A stretch of DNA of 64,000 nt from an uncultured Bacillota bacterium (GCA_927441425.1 CAKMKG010000013.1:124001-188000); one strand, 5' to 3'; counted from the stretch's first letter, positions 17,135 through 26,879 are shown. Notes: generated from the letters alone by a model not told the origin. Translations and numbers: made by a program.

Positions 17135-17803
17135 ATGGAACAGGATAATCTTGCGGCACTCGTGAAATTGATCATGGCAGATAAGCGAATCATGGACTTG
17201 ATCAAGATAGACCTGATCAAGAATGGATCCTGTGATGAAACGAGCCAAGGCTGTGACCTGACCTTGATTGAAACCAATGACATCTTCGAAACCCTTCCTT
17301 TCGAATGGAGGGGCAATGTTTATTGCCAGGAGCGTCCCGACGGCGGCGACGGATTTTTAAACCATGATGCGGCAACCCAAAGGGATTGGAACCGGATAAG
17401 AGTATGTCAGCCTTCCCTGAACGCCATTGCAAAGCTTGCGCTGGGAATCGCTGATGAACCGCTGCTGAAAATCCTTCAGCAAAAGCTGATGGAGGGCGGG
17501 GAGAAGATAGAACTGGTCCGTCTCTGCAATCTGTCAAAGATAAAAGCGGATCCCTACAAAAAGCTATTCCTTGGTTATATAGAGAAAGTCAAGAGCTATG
17601 GGATCAAGATCAACGAAGACGGATTGACGGTGGCGGCAGGGGATTTCATCTGGCAGTATAAGGCATTGACAGAACGGGATCTGCTCGATATTGAGAAAGG
17701 CACAGTCCTGACTGTCGGGAAAAAGTGTATTGTTACTTCCCTTGCCGTTGATATGGCAAGGCGGAAATCGATACAAATTTGTCGTGAAGGAGAAGTAAAA
17801 TGA
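17135..17803 (+). CDS. Uncharacterised ethanolamine utilisation protein (eut_hyp-like)
   Basis: The 222-residue protein resembles the family of unknown function found only in eut microcompartment operons (TIGR02536-type, recalled from memory). No catalytic motif is obvious. The N-terminus (EQDNLAALVKLIMADKRIMD) is a possible amphipathic helix. A middle block holds paired charged segments, and the C-terminus has KKCIVTSLAVDMARRKSIQI, with a nucleotide-binding look only in a loose sense. It begins 1 bp after the fusion gene and its last 4 bp overlap eutN in an ATGA arrangement, so translation is coupled. A lumen or assembly role is inferred from context only. Confidence 0.7.
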   Translation: MEQDNLAALVKLIMADKRIMDLIKIDLIKNGSCDETSQGCDLTLIETNDIFETLPFEWRGNVYCQERPDGGDGFLNHDAATQRDWNRIRVCQPSLNAIAKLALGIADEPLLKILQQKLMEGGEKIELVRLCNLSKIKADPYKKLFLGYIEKVKSYGIKINEDGLTVAAGDFIWQYKALTERDLLDIEKGTVLTVGKKCIVTSLAVDMARRKSIQICREGEVK

Positions 17804-18096
17804 TTTTAGCAAAGGTAGTAGGTCAAATTTGGTCTACAAGAAAAGAAGAAGCTCTCCGAGGCATAAAATTTCTAGTTGTTCAACCAATTAATCTGACCTT
17901 CGATTCCGACGGTACGGTGAAAGAAGTTTTGAATTTCGGCAATAACATCATTGCCGGCGATAAGATCGGAGCCGGGGAAGGCGATTTTGTTATGGTAGTC
18001 TCCGGATCGTCTGCCAGACAATCGGAAGGAGATACCCATCTGCCTATCGATGCCAACATTGTAGGAATCGTAGATTCGGAGATGTTTGAAAAATGA
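17800..18096 (+). CDS. eutN: Pentameric vertex protein EutN (CcmL family)
   Basis: A 98-residue EutN/CcmL/PduN-family protein with the expected beginning MILAKVVGQIWSTRKEEALRG, the middle block DKIGAGEGDFVMVVSGSSAR and a C-terminal IDANIVGIVDS. Such proteins form pentamers that close the vertices of the icosahedral shell. The ATG overlaps the stop of the upstream gene and its own stop overlaps the next start. Confidence 0.95.
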   Translation: MILAKVVGQIWSTRKEEALRGIKFLVVQPINLTFDSDGTVKEVLNFGNNIIAGDKIGAGEGDFVMVVSGSSARQSEGDTHLPIDANIVGIVDSEMFEK

Positions 18097-19427
18097 AAAA
18101 GGAAGAGATCATTCAAAAAATAGAAGCCTGTGGAGTGGTGGGCTCCGGCGGCGCCGGTTTTCCGACCCACGTAAAATACAAAACAAAAGCGGAAACGGTC
18201 ATCGTCAATCTGGCTGAGTGTGAGCCTTTGCTTCGCGTAGACCAGCAGCTGGCAGAAAAAAATGCTGCAGAATTGATCAGAGGCCTTGGGTTTGCTATGG
18301 AAGCCGTAGCTGCCAAGGAAGGCATTATCGCTGTTAAGGATAAGTACCACAAAGCAGTTGATCAGCTGCGCCTCTTGTTGAAAGACAGGATGAGAATCGA
18401 GTATCTGAAGGATGTTTATCCTGCAGGAGACGAGTTCATGACGATTAAGATGACGACGGGCAAGACGGTACCGCCGGGATCCATTCCCATTTCCATTGCT
18501 ACCGTAGTCAGCAACGTTCAGACCCTGATCAATGTGGCCAGGGCTATGGAAGATAAACCAGTGATCCATCGGACGATAACCATAACCGGTAATGTAAAAA
18601 ATCCGGTGACTGTTACGGTTCCTATTGGCGTGACATATCGGCAGCTTATGGAAAAGACAGGAAATGCCATCAGCAATGAGGATGCCTACATCGACGGTGG
18701 ACCCATCATGGGCAAAATGCTGGAGGATCTTTCCACCAGCGTGACAAAGACCAGCGGCGGACTTGTGGTTCTTCCAAAAGAACATGCGCTGATCAAGATC
18801 AAAACTCAGCCCATGTCCCAGATCATGAGGATTGCCAAGACGGTATGTGAGCAATGTCAGTTATGCACGGACCTCTGTCCGAGAAACATCATCGGTCACA
18901 GGGATTTAAAACCCCATATGACCATCCGTGCCGTAAACTATGGCAGGATGACGGAAAGTCAGGTCATCAAGGGTGCAATGCTTTGCTCCGACTGTGGTAT
19001 ATGTGAGCTTTATGCTTGCCCTGTCAATATATCCCCGAGAAGAGTCAACCAGGCCATCAAGCAGGAACTCCAGAAACAGGGAGTCAAATATGACGGTACA
19101 TTGGGAATCGAAGATCCCGTCTGGGAGGCCCGCATGGTTCCTTCTAAACAGATTGCAAGAAGGATCGGGTTAAAGGATTATTACTATCTGGAGGCTCCTT
19201 TACAGGAAGGGATTCTTGCGTTTGATCGTGTACAGATCCCATTAAAACAACATGTGGGAGCACCTTGTGAGCCGGTGGTAAAAGTGGGCGATGCGGTGAA
19301 TCAAGGGGACCTGATCGCGAAAATCAAAGAAGGTCAGCTGGGAGCCAATCTGCATGCCAGCATCAGCGGAACGGTAACCGCAGTAAGCGGCAGCGAAATA
19401 ATCATTGAGAAAGGCGGTGTCGGCTAA
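18093..19427 (+). CDS. PduS-like flavo/iron-sulfur cobalamin reductase (RnfC-like)
   Basis: A 444-residue protein with an RnfC/NuoF-like N-terminal domain (VVGSGGAGFPTHVKY, a flavin/nucleotide site), an SLBB-type region, and two 4Fe-4S motifs in the order CEQCQLCTDLCP and CSDCGICELYACP. A biotinyl-lipoyl-like C-terminal stretch begins near VGAPCEPVVKVGD. The PduS family reduces cob(III)alamin and may carry electrons across the shell. Here it is followed at once by a PduT-like shell protein with a candidate cluster-binding Cys, which is the same neighbour as in pdu operons. It should support reactivation of the B12 cofactor of EutB/EutC. Confidence 0.88.
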   Translation: MKKEEIIQKIEACGVVGSGGAGFPTHVKYKTKAETVIVNLAECEPLLRVDQQLAEKNAAELIRGLGFAMEAVAAKEGIIAVKDKYHKAVDQLRLLLKDRMRIEYLKDVYPAGDEFMTIKMTTGKTVPPGSIPISIATVVSNVQTLINVARAMEDKPVIHRTITITGNVKNPVTVTVPIGVTYRQLMEKTGNAISNEDAYIDGGPIMGKMLEDLSTSVTKTSGGLVVLPKEHALIKIKTQPMSQIMRIAKTVCEQCQLCTDLCPRNIIGHRDLKPHMTIRAVNYGRMTESQVIKGAMLCSDCGICELYACPVNISPRRVNQAIKQELQKQGVKYDGTLGIEDPVWEARMVPSKQIARRIGLKDYYYLEAPLQEGILAFDRVQIPLKQHVGAPCEPVVKVGDAVNQGDLIAKIKEGQLGANLHASISGTVTAVSGSEIIIEKGGVG

Positions 19428-19978
19428 TGGATATCACAGCAATCGGAATGGTGGAATTTAACAGTATCGCCCAAGGGATCGACAGCACGGATGCCATGTG
19501 CAAGATCGCAGATGTCACCCTGCTCGTGAGTAAAACGGTCTGCCCGGGCAAATATATCAGCATCGTTGCCGGAGACACTTCTGCGGTTCAGCAGTCTGTG
19601 AGAGCAGGAGAGGATAAAGCGGCCGAATGTGTGGTTGATAGCTTTATGATCCCCAACATCCATAAGTCTCTTATTCCGGCTATTGCAGGCACTTCCAGTA
19701 TTGAACATGTCAAGGCTGTCGGTCTCATTGAATGCTTTAGCGTGGCTACCCTGATGGAAGCAACGGATTTGGCTTTAAAAACAGGAGAAGTGGAACCACT
19801 CCGGCTCCATATCGCCTTCGGGATCGGCGGAAAAGCCTATGTGGTTTTGTCCGGTGATGTAGCCGCGGTAAATGCTGCGGTGGCGGCGGGCAGCGAGCTG
19901 GCAGCGGAGAGAGGACAGCTGGTACGCAGTATCGTCATACCAAAGCCGCACCCTATGGTGGTTGAAAATTTAATTTAA
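19427..19978 (+). CDS. PduT-like tandem BMC shell protein with putative iron-sulfur site
   Basis: 183 residues with two BMC domains in tandem (about 1-90 and 95-180), so probably a trimer. In the first domain KTVCPGKYISIVAGD places a Cys at residue 39, matching the pore Cys of PduT, where three copies hold one 4Fe-4S cluster at the threefold axis. Its start overlaps the last base of the PduS-like gene (TAATG), so the two are translationally coupled. A role as an electron conduit through the shell is likely, from known PduS-PduT interaction. Confidence 0.88.
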   Translation: MDITAIGMVEFNSIAQGIDSTDAMCKIADVTLLVSKTVCPGKYISIVAGDTSAVQQSVRAGEDKAAECVVDSFMIPNIHKSLIPAIAGTSSIEHVKAVGLIECFSVATLMEATDLALKTGEVEPLRLHIAFGIGGKAYVVLSGDVAAVNAAVAAGSELAAERGQLVRSIVIPKPHPMVVENLI

Positions 19979-20007
19979 TTTTTAAAATTAGAAATCGAGG
20001 TGAAAGG

Positions 20008-20679
20008 ATGAAAACTTGTATCTCCTTAAACATACTCAGGGAGCTTTCTGCAAGCAGCAAAACCGTGTGTTTGGATGAAAACAGTGTACTAAGCCCATCT
20101 GCCAAGGACTATGCCAGAGAAAAAGGTCTGGTCATCTATTTGGGTGGAATGAAGGACCCGATCATCGGAGTCAGCACCGGAGAGCCTCCATGCCAGGCTG
20201 AGAAACCTGCCCTAAGCTCTACTGATACAAAATCAGCCGACGACAATAACGTCAGCATTGATGGAAATGCTTTGAAAGCGATCATAACCAAAGCGATCCT
20301 GGAGCATAACAAACCGATTTGTGAAAATCCAAGGGCAATGAAGATCGAAGGCGAAACGGTGGTCATGGAACCATTTACGGAAGCACCTGCAGGCCAGAAG
20401 ATCGGTATGACCGATGTGATCACTGAGCGAGAGGGCAACCTAGGTGCCGGTTTTATGACCTTTGAAAAATCTGAACTACCTTGGACCTTAACCTATGACG
20501 AAGTAGACTATGTGGTAGAGGGTGAATTTACCATAAAAACCGGCGGTAAACTCTATACCATGAAACCGGGAGATGTGTTCCACATTCCGAAGGGAACCAG
20601 CGTCGTGTTTGGATCGCCGAGCTTTTGCAAGGTTTTTTATGTGGTATATCCCGCCAATTGGCTGTCGCAGAACAAGTAA
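20008..20679 (+). CDS. eutQ: Ethanolamine utilisation protein EutQ (cupin; acetate kinase-like role)
   Basis: 223 residues. The N-terminal part (1-75) has the same core as EutT/EutQ leaders (VLSPSAKDYAREKGLVI). The middle (about 85-110) is IDGNALKAIITKAILEHNK, an amphipathic helix that may target the shell. The C-terminal 110 residues form a cupin (VDYVVEGEFTIKTGGKLYTM then PGDVFHIPKGTSVVF). In Salmonella EutQ makes ATP from acetyl phosphate. Combined with the PduL domain encoded upstream, it would give substrate-level phosphorylation from acetyl-CoA. The ATG follows GAGGTGAAAGG. Confidence 0.92.
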   Translation: MKTCISLNILRELSASSKTVCLDENSVLSPSAKDYAREKGLVIYLGGMKDPIIGVSTGEPPCQAEKPALSSTDTKSADDNNVSIDGNALKAIITKAILEHNKPICENPRAMKIEGETVVMEPFTEAPAGQKIGMTDVITEREGNLGAGFMTFEKSELPWTLTYDEVDYVVEGEFTIKTGGKLYTMKPGDVFHIPKGTSVVFGSPSFCKVFYVVYPANWLSQNK

Positions 20680-20706
20680 GCATAAATTAGCAAGGGAGGT
20701 GGTATT

Positions 20707-21027
20707 TTGTTAAGAATACAATTCATTAAAAGACCTACCAAAGGCACGTTAAAAATGCTGTTTCGGCGCTCCGGAACCCTGAGAAAACAGGAGCCGGAAG
20801 AGTCCTATTTTGAAGCGGTCGGCTTGATCCAGGGACCTTTGGCGGATATGATTGCGGCGGGAGATCTCGCGGAAAAAACATCAGGGGTCATCGTGGAAGA
20901 GATCCAAGGTATCTGCCCGCAGCATTTCACCATGATTGCCCTCTTCGGGGATACCTCCTCTGTTGCGGTGGCTTTGATTACCATTTCCGAAAAGATCGAC
21001 AAGAGGCAGTTGGATATTGAATATTAA
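20707..21027 (+). CDS. Divergent single-domain BMC protein
   Basis: A 106-residue protein whose middle and end follow the BMC pattern (FEAVGLIQGPLADMIAAGDLAEKTSGVIVEEI, then FTMIALFGDTSSVAVALITI). The first 30 residues are unusually basic (RIQFIKRPTKGTLKMLFRRSGTLRK would face nucleic acid or phosphate ligands) and have no match I recognise. The strong GGGAGGTGG ribosome site and position between eutQ and eutS make it real. It could be a minor shell subunit or an adaptor linking the shell to other components. The start is TTG. Confidence 0.75.
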   Translation: MLRIQFIKRPTKGTLKMLFRRSGTLRKQEPEESYFEAVGLIQGPLADMIAAGDLAEKTSGVIVEEIQGICPQHFTMIALFGDTSSVAVALITISEKIDKRQLDIEY

Positions 21028-21078
21028 TGAATCGGTGAAAAAGTCATTCGGAAAATTGACAAGCAAGGAGAGATTATC

Positions 21079-21417
21079 TTGACTGAAAAACAAAGAATCA
21101 TACAGGAGTTCGTTCCCGGAAAGCAGGTCACGTTAGCACATATGATCGCCTCTCCGGACGAAGAAATTTATCAGCGGCTGGGTCTGTCCAAATCCGGTGC
21201 CATCGGCATCGTAACGCTGACTCCCAGTGAGACCTCCATCATCGCTGCCGATATCGCAACGAAGGCTGCTCCGGTCAGCATAGGGTTTTTGGACCGATTC
21301 ACCGGTGCTCTGATCATTACCGGCGATGTCTCCGGGGTTCTTGCCGCCCTCACCGAAATCAATGAGGTGCTGAAAAACATGCTGGGCTTTACCCCTTGCG
21401 ATATTACGAAAACATGA
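21079..21417 (+). CDS. eutS: Microcompartment shell protein EutS (permuted BMC)
   Basis: 112 residues with the standard EutS/PduU start [21 protein letters not shown], the BMC core [21 protein letters not shown] and the ending [10 protein letters not shown]. PduU/EutS proteins are circularly permuted BMC hexamers with a beta-barrel over the pore. The TTG start follows AAGGAGAG. The stop codon overlaps the ATG of eutP. Confidence 0.94.
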   Translation: MTEKQRIIQEFVPGKQVTLAHMIASPDEEIYQRLGLSKSGAIGIVTLTPSETSIIAADIATKAAPVSIGFLDRFTGALIITGDVSGVLAALTEINEVLKNMLGFTPCDITKT

Positions 21418-21860
21418 AAAAGAGGATTATGCTCATCGGGAATTCCCGCACCGGGAAGACAAGTCTGGCAAACCGGATCAATTCAGATGATTTAGAAGTG
21501 ATGAAGAGCCAGGCCATTTGTTATGGAGAAAATACCATCGATACCCCGGGAGAATATCTTGAGAGTCCTATGATGCATAAATATATCATATCCGCTTCCC
21601 AGGACGCGGATGCTGTTTTATTTATTCAATCCTTTGATCAGCCCATTTTCAGCTTTCCCCCCAACTTTGCACAGGTATTCAACACAAAGAGAATCGGCGT
21701 AATTACGAAGAACGACATAAAAGAGAAGCGGCACGATCTTGGACTGCTATTGGATAACTTCAGAGAAATCGGTTTGGAGGAACCCTTTTTTATCACCTCT
21801 ACAAGGACAGGCGAGGGGATCGAGGAACTGAAAAACTTCCTGCTCAATAGGAACGACTGA
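21414..21860 (+). CDS. eutP: EutP/PduV-family GTPase
   Basis: A 148-residue P-loop GTPase. The Walker A motif [10 protein letters not shown] opens the protein, and [16 protein letters not shown] and [15 protein letters not shown] correspond to the other G motifs. EutP was reported as an acetate kinase in Salmonella, while PduV helps shell positioning; which role applies here is open. The ATG at 21414 sits in an ATGA overlap with eutS; a TTG at 21396 would add six residues but has no ribosome site. It is the last eut gene, and its 3' end overlaps the convergent flavoprotein gene by 17 bp. Confidence 0.88.
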   Translation: MKKRIMLIGNSRTGKTSLANRINSDDLEVMKSQAICYGENTIDTPGEYLESPMMHKYIISASQDADAVLFIQSFDQPIFSFPPNFAQVFNTKRIGVITKNDIKEKRHDLGLLLDNFREIGLEEPFFITSTRTGEGIEELKNFLLNRND

Positions 21861-23517
21861 AGTTTTCAATGACCCTATTGGCAGCAGCCTTCCCTGAGTA
21901 CAGTGCCCCTTGAAGCCACCCCTGTTTTGTTGAAACATGTTCCCCTGCAAAATACAACCTATGATCATATTCGGGTTTTTGCATGTCGTATGCGAAAAGG
22001 AGCTTCTGACCGGGGTTCCCGGCAGCAAAAGCTCCCCGCGCCCAATGTTCTGTGTTCCAATGCACCGTTTTATAACCATCGACAAGGGCGTCCAGGTACC
22101 CGGAAGGGAGTCCATGCACCGCTTCCACATTGTCTTTGATCAGATCAAAGCGATGCGGTATTGTCTGACTGGAAACTCTGTTGGCATCCTGGCCCAAATT
22201 ATAGGATGCGGTCAATACGCCTGGTAAATTCGGAGAGCAGCTTTCCCGGTTCTCACAACGCAGATGGTCAGGTGGATAAATAATTGATTGAATCGGAAGA
22301 TCAGTGAATGAAATTCCCCCATTCATCCTGCCATACTCTTTCTCTTCTTCCCAAAACCGCTTTTTACAAAGAAATAGAGTTTTCTGGGCATCAATGTAAT
22401 TATATTCTCTGATTGCCTGCATCTTTTCATTGCTAAAATACGGAAGGACTTCTATTCCTCTTAGTGTTGAAAAAGGGATCGCACAAATAACATAATCGTA
22501 AGACTCTGTTGTTTCGGTTCCCTTTTGATTTTTATAACACAAATCGACGCCCTTGTTATTCTGGGATTTTGAAATACCCTTTACTGGCTGACCCAATCGA
22601 ATATCGACGTTACCCAGAAAGTAGGATGGGAAATCTATTTCAGGTGGTTCTTTGGCAGTCAGAGAGTTGTAAAAAGCCAATGGAAGATGAACCATACCTC
22701 CGGCTATCCGGTAGGTATTCATAAAATCCAGAGAGTAATTGCCGCTCAGGATTTCATCATAGCTGATGCCAAGAAAGGCTCCGGCAAAAGGGTCTACGGC
22801 GGATAACAGCTGGATTGCACCTTGACTCAAACCAAGCATTTCAAATACTTGACGATTGCTCAACCTTGTGATTGCGGCATACTCACCGGAGTATTCTGGT
22901 AGAATTTTTAATATTTCTGTTCGCATTTCCGGTGTCATCTGATTTAAAAAGGCATTCATCGCGAAATCGCTTAATACGTTCCATGGGATATTTCTTTCAG
23001 TTTCCGTCAGGTCGTAGTAAGGATAAAGGGATTCCGTGATGTTTTGTCCGCTTCGCCGGATTCTTACATCATGGGCAAAAATGAAATTGTTGGATTGGGG
23101 AGAAGAGAGTGCTTCCGTATCCAATCGAAATAAATTGATATAGTGCCAGGTCGTTTCATGGGAGACGGGAATTCTCATGGCACCGAATTCCCCGTAATAT
23201 CGGCCAGATCGGTCAAAATATAAGGTGTATACACGTCCGCCCACCCGATCCTTCTGCCCATCATAAATCGTGATATCAGCCCCGAGCTTACGAAGCTCAT
23301 ATGCCGCTGCAAGGCCGGCCAGGCCGGCTCCGATAATCCCAATGCGAATGTTCCTGAAAGCGACCGGAGCCAAGGAACGTGTCAGGTCCGGCGGCGGGCT
23401 CAATAACGAAAGAATATTCTCGTAGTCCTCCGCTCTTCCGGTGCGGGTCAAGGCCTCCAATAATAATTGATGTCTTTGGTCGTTTGTTGGGTTATTAGAA
23501 TAATCATTCTCCGACAT
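21844..23517 (-). CDS. Flavin-containing amine oxidase family protein
   Basis: 557 residues with an FAD dinucleotide fold (IGIIGAGLAGLAAAYELRKL), the second FAD motif VGGRVYTLY, and a C-terminal FAD site LYFAGEHVSTKQGWLQGAL. This is the flavin monoamine oxidase / L-amino acid oxidase group. About 50 residues precede the FAD fold and no export signal is seen. The natural substrate is unknown; a primary amine or amino acid is likely. It converges with the eut operon and overlaps eutP by 17 bp, and a tie to amine use is inference. Such an oxidase would need O2 or another acceptor, which is unusual for an anaerobe. Confidence 0.82.
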   Translation of the reverse strand: MSENDYSNNPTNDQRHQLLLEALTRTGRAEDYENILSLLSPPPDLTRSLAPVAFRNIRIGIIGAGLAGLAAAYELRKLGADITIYDGQKDRVGGRVYTLYFDRSGRYYGEFGAMRIPVSHETTWHYINLFRLDTEALSSPQSNNFIFAHDVRIRRSGQNITESLYPYYDLTETERNIPWNVLSDFAMNAFLNQMTPEMRTEILKILPEYSGEYAAITRLSNRQVFEMLGLSQGAIQLLSAVDPFAGAFLGISYDEILSGNYSLDFMNTYRIAGGMVHLPLAFYNSLTAKEPPEIDFPSYFLGNVDIRLGQPVKGISKSQNNKGVDLCYKNQKGTETTESYDYVICAIPFSTLRGIEVLPYFSNEKMQAIREYNYIDAQKTLFLCKKRFWEEEKEYGRMNGGISFTDLPIQSIIYPPDHLRCENRESCSPNLPGVLTASYNLGQDANRVSSQTIPHRFDLIKDNVEAVHGLPSGYLDALVDGYKTVHWNTEHWARGAFAAGNPGQKLLFAYDMQKPEYDHRLYFAGEHVSTKQGWLQGALYSGKAAANRVIENFSRSY

Positions 23518-23690
23518 ATTTGAGGTTCCCCCTTTACTTGCATCTAATAAAATATATTACGGTGGAGCAAGGTTATTCGTGTTCGACGATTTTCTACATA
23601 ATACTTGTAATTTTCAACAAAATCATGGGATTGTTCCGGGGAAGGACTGAAAACAGATGCTTTTAACAAAGATTTAACAGCTCAGAAATA

Positions 23691-23717
23691 TAAAGTTTTC
23701 GGGGGAGTGACCGATAT
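23691..23717 (+). promoter_or_regulatory. Sigma-28 (SigD) type promoter for the chemoreceptor
   Basis: TAAAGTTT (23691-23698), an 11-bp spacer and ACCGATAT (23710-23717) match the flagellar sigma-factor consensus (TAAAGTTT-N11-GCCGATAA) closely. It sits about 40 bp before the chemoreceptor ATG. Confidence 0.7.
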
Positions 23718-23757
23718 CAATACTATGACAATTACAGAAAGGTAGGTAGAAGATTAT

Positions 23758-26700
23758 ATGGTCAAGACACAAATTGGATCAATCGGACGAAAATTATCAA
23801 TCATATTGGTTGCTTCGATTCTGATCAGCACCCTGGTAATCGGTATTTTCAGCTATTATAGCTATCGGAGCAATGCGATCAACTTGACGGGAGAGAGAGC
23901 ATTGTCCATCGCGGAATCTGTTGCAGCATCCATCGATGGGGACAAACTAGTCGAATATGATAAAACGGGGCAGACAGATGAATACTTCGATCAGGTAAAA
24001 GCCTCTATGAGCACAGTCAAGGAAAGAAATGGGGCGAGCTATGTCTATTCTTTGGTTGATGCTGGCGAAAATTATAAATTGATTATTTCAGGATATCTGG
24101 AAGAAGAAGATCAATCTGCATGGGGATTCCTCGGCTATACCGATCCGAAGGAGATCTATACGGAAGATCCCGCATTGGTGCTGGAAGATGGAATCGGACG
24201 CTTTACGGAGCCCCAAGACTATGGTCCTCCTTTTGGGGTATCCATTACCGGCTTTGCGCCGATATATAACAGCCAAGGCAATATTGTAGGTCTGGTGGGA
24301 ATCGACATTCCGATGAACGAGCAAAATGCTAAGATCGATCAACTCATCCCGATCATGGCGGGGATCATCCTTATCACATGCATGATTCTGATTTTAGCAA
24401 CCTACTTCATCATCAAAAAAACGATAACCGGACCATTGAGAACAATAGCGGAAAAATCAAATCTGTTGATGCTTGGAGATACAGATCTGCAGATTGACGA
24501 AGCATATCTCGGCAGAAATGATGAAATTGGACTGATCGGCCGCGGATTCGTAAACATTGCTGAAAATATCAAAGAACAGTCTGAAGTTGCCAAACAGATC
24601 GCGGAAGGTGATCTTTCGTTGGAAATTGTGCCAAGATCAGATAAGGATATTCTGGGAATCAGTATGGTCTCAGCGATTGATATGCTAAAAAATCTCGTAC
24701 TGGAAGCGGATAACCTCATAGCAGCAGCGGTGGAAGGCAATCTGGAAACCAGAGGCAATGCGGATAAGTTCCAGGGCGGTTACAGGCAGATTATCGAGGG
24801 CTTCAACAATACGCTGGACGCAATGGTAACACCGCTGAGAGCAGCTTTGCCCTACATCGAAAATATGGCCAATGGAATCCCACAGCAGGTATTGGAAAAT
24901 ACCTACCGGGGCGAGTACGGCATCCTGATCGATAATTTGAATGATGTGAAGAATTCTATCTATCTCTTGAGCATGGAATCGGGAAAACTGAACGAAGCAC
25001 TCGAGGCAGGAGACCTTTCTTACCGCGCAGATACCAGCGCGCTGAAAGGAAGCTATGCACGGGTCATCGGTGGGGTCAACGATACATTGGATGCTGTCAT
25101 TGGACCGCTTAACATGGCGGCGGGATATTTGGAGCAGATCGGAAAAGGAGAGATCCCCGAAAAAGTTACAGAGGAATACAAGGGTGACTTCGCTGAAATC
25201 AAAAACAGTATTAATGCGTGTATTGAAGGACTTGGAGGATTGCAGGAAGGTTACGATGTCATGTACAGGATGAGCCTGAATGATTATTCTGTCAAGATGG
25301 AAGGCTCCTATCTCGGGATCTATGATGAAATCAGTAAATCGATCAATGTGATCAATTATCGAATGAACCGTGTCGTTACAATACTGACAAACGTTGGTAA
25401 CGGTGATTTATCTGATCTACAAAATATCATTGACGGCGGAAAACGCAGCGAAGACGATACGCTGGTTCCTGCTCTTATCGCAATGATCGAAGGAATTAAA
25501 CTTCTGGTGGAAGAAACAGACATGCTGGCCCAATCAGCGGTGGAAGGAAATCTTTCAACCAGAGGAGAAGAGGCAAAGTTTAAAGGTCAGTATGCAAGAG
25601 TAATTGAAGGCATCAATGAAACCTTGAACGCAATCATCGCGCCGGTCGAAGAAGCCTCCGCGGTACTACAGGAAATGGCCAGAGGGAATCTGCAGATCAC
25701 CATGGAGGGTGATTACCGAGGCGATCATGCGGCGATCAAGTTTGCTTTAAACGAAACCATTGAAAATCTCAGAAGCTATATCAGCGAGATTTCGAATGTA
25801 CTGTCAGAGATCGGAGACGGAAACCTGAATCTCGCCATTACCGCAGAATACAAAGGAGACTTTGTAGAGATCAAGGATTCCTTAAATAACATTGTCGTTA
25901 CCCTGGGGCAGGTGATGGGAGACATCAGCGATGCAGCCGAACAGGTGGCCTCGGGATCCAGACAGGTATCAGACGGAAGCCAGGCGCTGTCACAGGGCTC
26001 TACGGAGCAGGCAGGTGCGATTCAGGAGCTCACGGCATCCATCACAGAGGTGGCTTCCCAAACGAAGCAAAACGCGATGAATGCAAATCAAGCAAGCGAG
26101 CTGGCGGGAACCGCGAGAGACAATGCGGAAAAGGGAAACGACCAGATGAAGGAGATGCTCAACTCCATGACTGAAATCAATGATTCCTCTGCCAACATTT
26201 CAAAAATCATCAAGGTGATTGACGACATCGCATTCCAGACCAATATCCTGGCCTTAAATGCCGCTGTGGAAGCCGCCAGGGCAGGACAGCACGGAAAAGG
26301 CTTTGCAGTTGTAGCAGAAGAGGTCAGGAACCTTGCGGCAAGAAGTGCAGCAGCAGCAAGAGAAACCACAGAGCTGATCGAAGGCTCCATCAACAAAGTA
26401 CAGACAGGAACGAAAATTGCCAATGAAACAGCTTCCGCTTTGCAGGAAATTGTTGGTGGAATCGAGAAGGCCGCAAATCTGGTGGGGGGGATCGCCGATG
26501 CTTCAAACGAGCAAGCCTCGGGAATTGCCCAAATCAACAAGGGGATCGAACAGGTCTCTCAGGTCGTTCAAAACAACTCGGCGACTGCGGAGCAGAGTGC
26601 TGCGGCCAGTGAAGAGCTCTCCAGTCAGGCAGAGCTGCTGAAAGAAATGGTAGGCCGATTTAAATTGAACAAGGAGACCAAAGCGCTATCCGGCGAAGGC

Positions 26701-26799
26701 ACCAGACTTCTCGTAAGTGAAAGAGGAACTTCAGCAAAGAACAAAGATCAATCACCACCGCAGATCATGCTCGGTGAGAAAGAATATGATAAGTATTGA
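23758..26799 (+). CDS. Methyl-accepting chemotaxis protein with repeated HAMP-like modules
   Basis: 1013 residues. Transmembrane helix 1 lies at about 13-35, a dCache-like extracellular sensor at about 36-200 ([20 protein letters not shown], then [19 protein letters not shown]), and helix 2 at about 200-222. A long cytoplasmic segment holds three recurring blocks ([60 protein letters not shown]), each followed by a conserved turn. The MCP signalling domain ends the protein, with its hairpin tip at [20 protein letters not shown]. The repeated modules look like poly-HAMP/coiled-coil extenders between membrane and kinase-binding tip. A sigma-28 promoter precedes it, so the organism is motile. 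No attractant can be named. Confidence 0.92.
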   Translation: MVKTQIGSIGRKLSIILVASILISTLVIGIFSYYSYRSNAINLTGERALSIAESVAASIDGDKLVEYDKTGQTDEYFDQVKASMSTVKERNGASYVYSLVDAGENYKLIISGYLEEEDQSAWGFLGYTDPKEIYTEDPALVLEDGIGRFTEPQDYGPPFGVSITGFAPIYNSQGNIVGLVGIDIPMNEQNAKIDQLIPIMAGIILITCMILILATYFIIKKTITGPLRTIAEKSNLLMLGDTDLQIDEAYLGRNDEIGLIGRGFVNIAENIKEQSEVAKQIAEGDLSLEIVPRSDKDILGISMVSAIDMLKNLVLEADNLIAAAVEGNLETRGNADKFQGGYRQIIEGFNNTLDAMVTPLRAALPYIENMANGIPQQVLENTYRGEYGILIDNLNDVKNSIYLLSMESGKLNEALEAGDLSYRADTSALKGSYARVIGGVNDTLDAVIGPLNMAAGYLEQIGKGEIPEKVTEEYKGDFAEIKNSINACIEGLGGLQEGYDVMYRMSLNDYSVKMEGSYLGIYDEISKSINVINYRMNRVVTILTNVGNGDLSDLQNIIDGGKRSEDDTLVPALIAMIEGIKLLVEETDMLAQSAVEGNLSTRGEEAKFKGQYARVIEGINETLNAIIAPVEEASAVLQEMARGNLQITMEGDYRGDHAAIKFALNETIENLRSYISEISNVLSEIGDGNLNLAITAEYKGDFVEIKDSLNNIVVTLGQVMGDISDAAEQVASGSRQVSDGSQALSQGSTEQAGAIQELTASITEVASQTKQNAMNANQASELAGTARDNAEKGNDQMKEMLNSMTEINDSSANISKIIKVIDDIAFQTNILALNAAVEAARAGQHGKGFAVVAEEVRNLAARSAAAARETTELIEGSINKVQTGTKIANETASALQEIVGGIEKAANLVGGIADASNEQASGIAQINKGIEQVSQVVQNNSATAEQSAAASEELSSQAELLKEMVGRFKLNKETKALSGEGTRLLVSERGTSAKNKDQSPPQIMLGEKEYDKY

Positions 26800-26819
26800 T
26801 TTCTAAAGATCAATGAATC

Positions 26820-26856
26820 AAAAAATGGATACCCACCCAACCGGTATCCATTTTTT
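26820..26856. terminator. Bidirectional terminator between chemoreceptor and response regulator
   Basis: AAAAAATGGATACC pairs over 14 bp with GGTATCCATTTTTT around a 9-nt loop, giving A/T runs on both sides. It serves the two convergent genes. Confidence 0.85.
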
Positions 26857-26879
26857 CGATCTGCGTACTTGGAAGGCTG

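Noticed and set aside
17880..18854. 324-codon open frame on the minus strand
   Set aside because: It is antisense to eutN and the PduS-like gene and has no recognisable domain.
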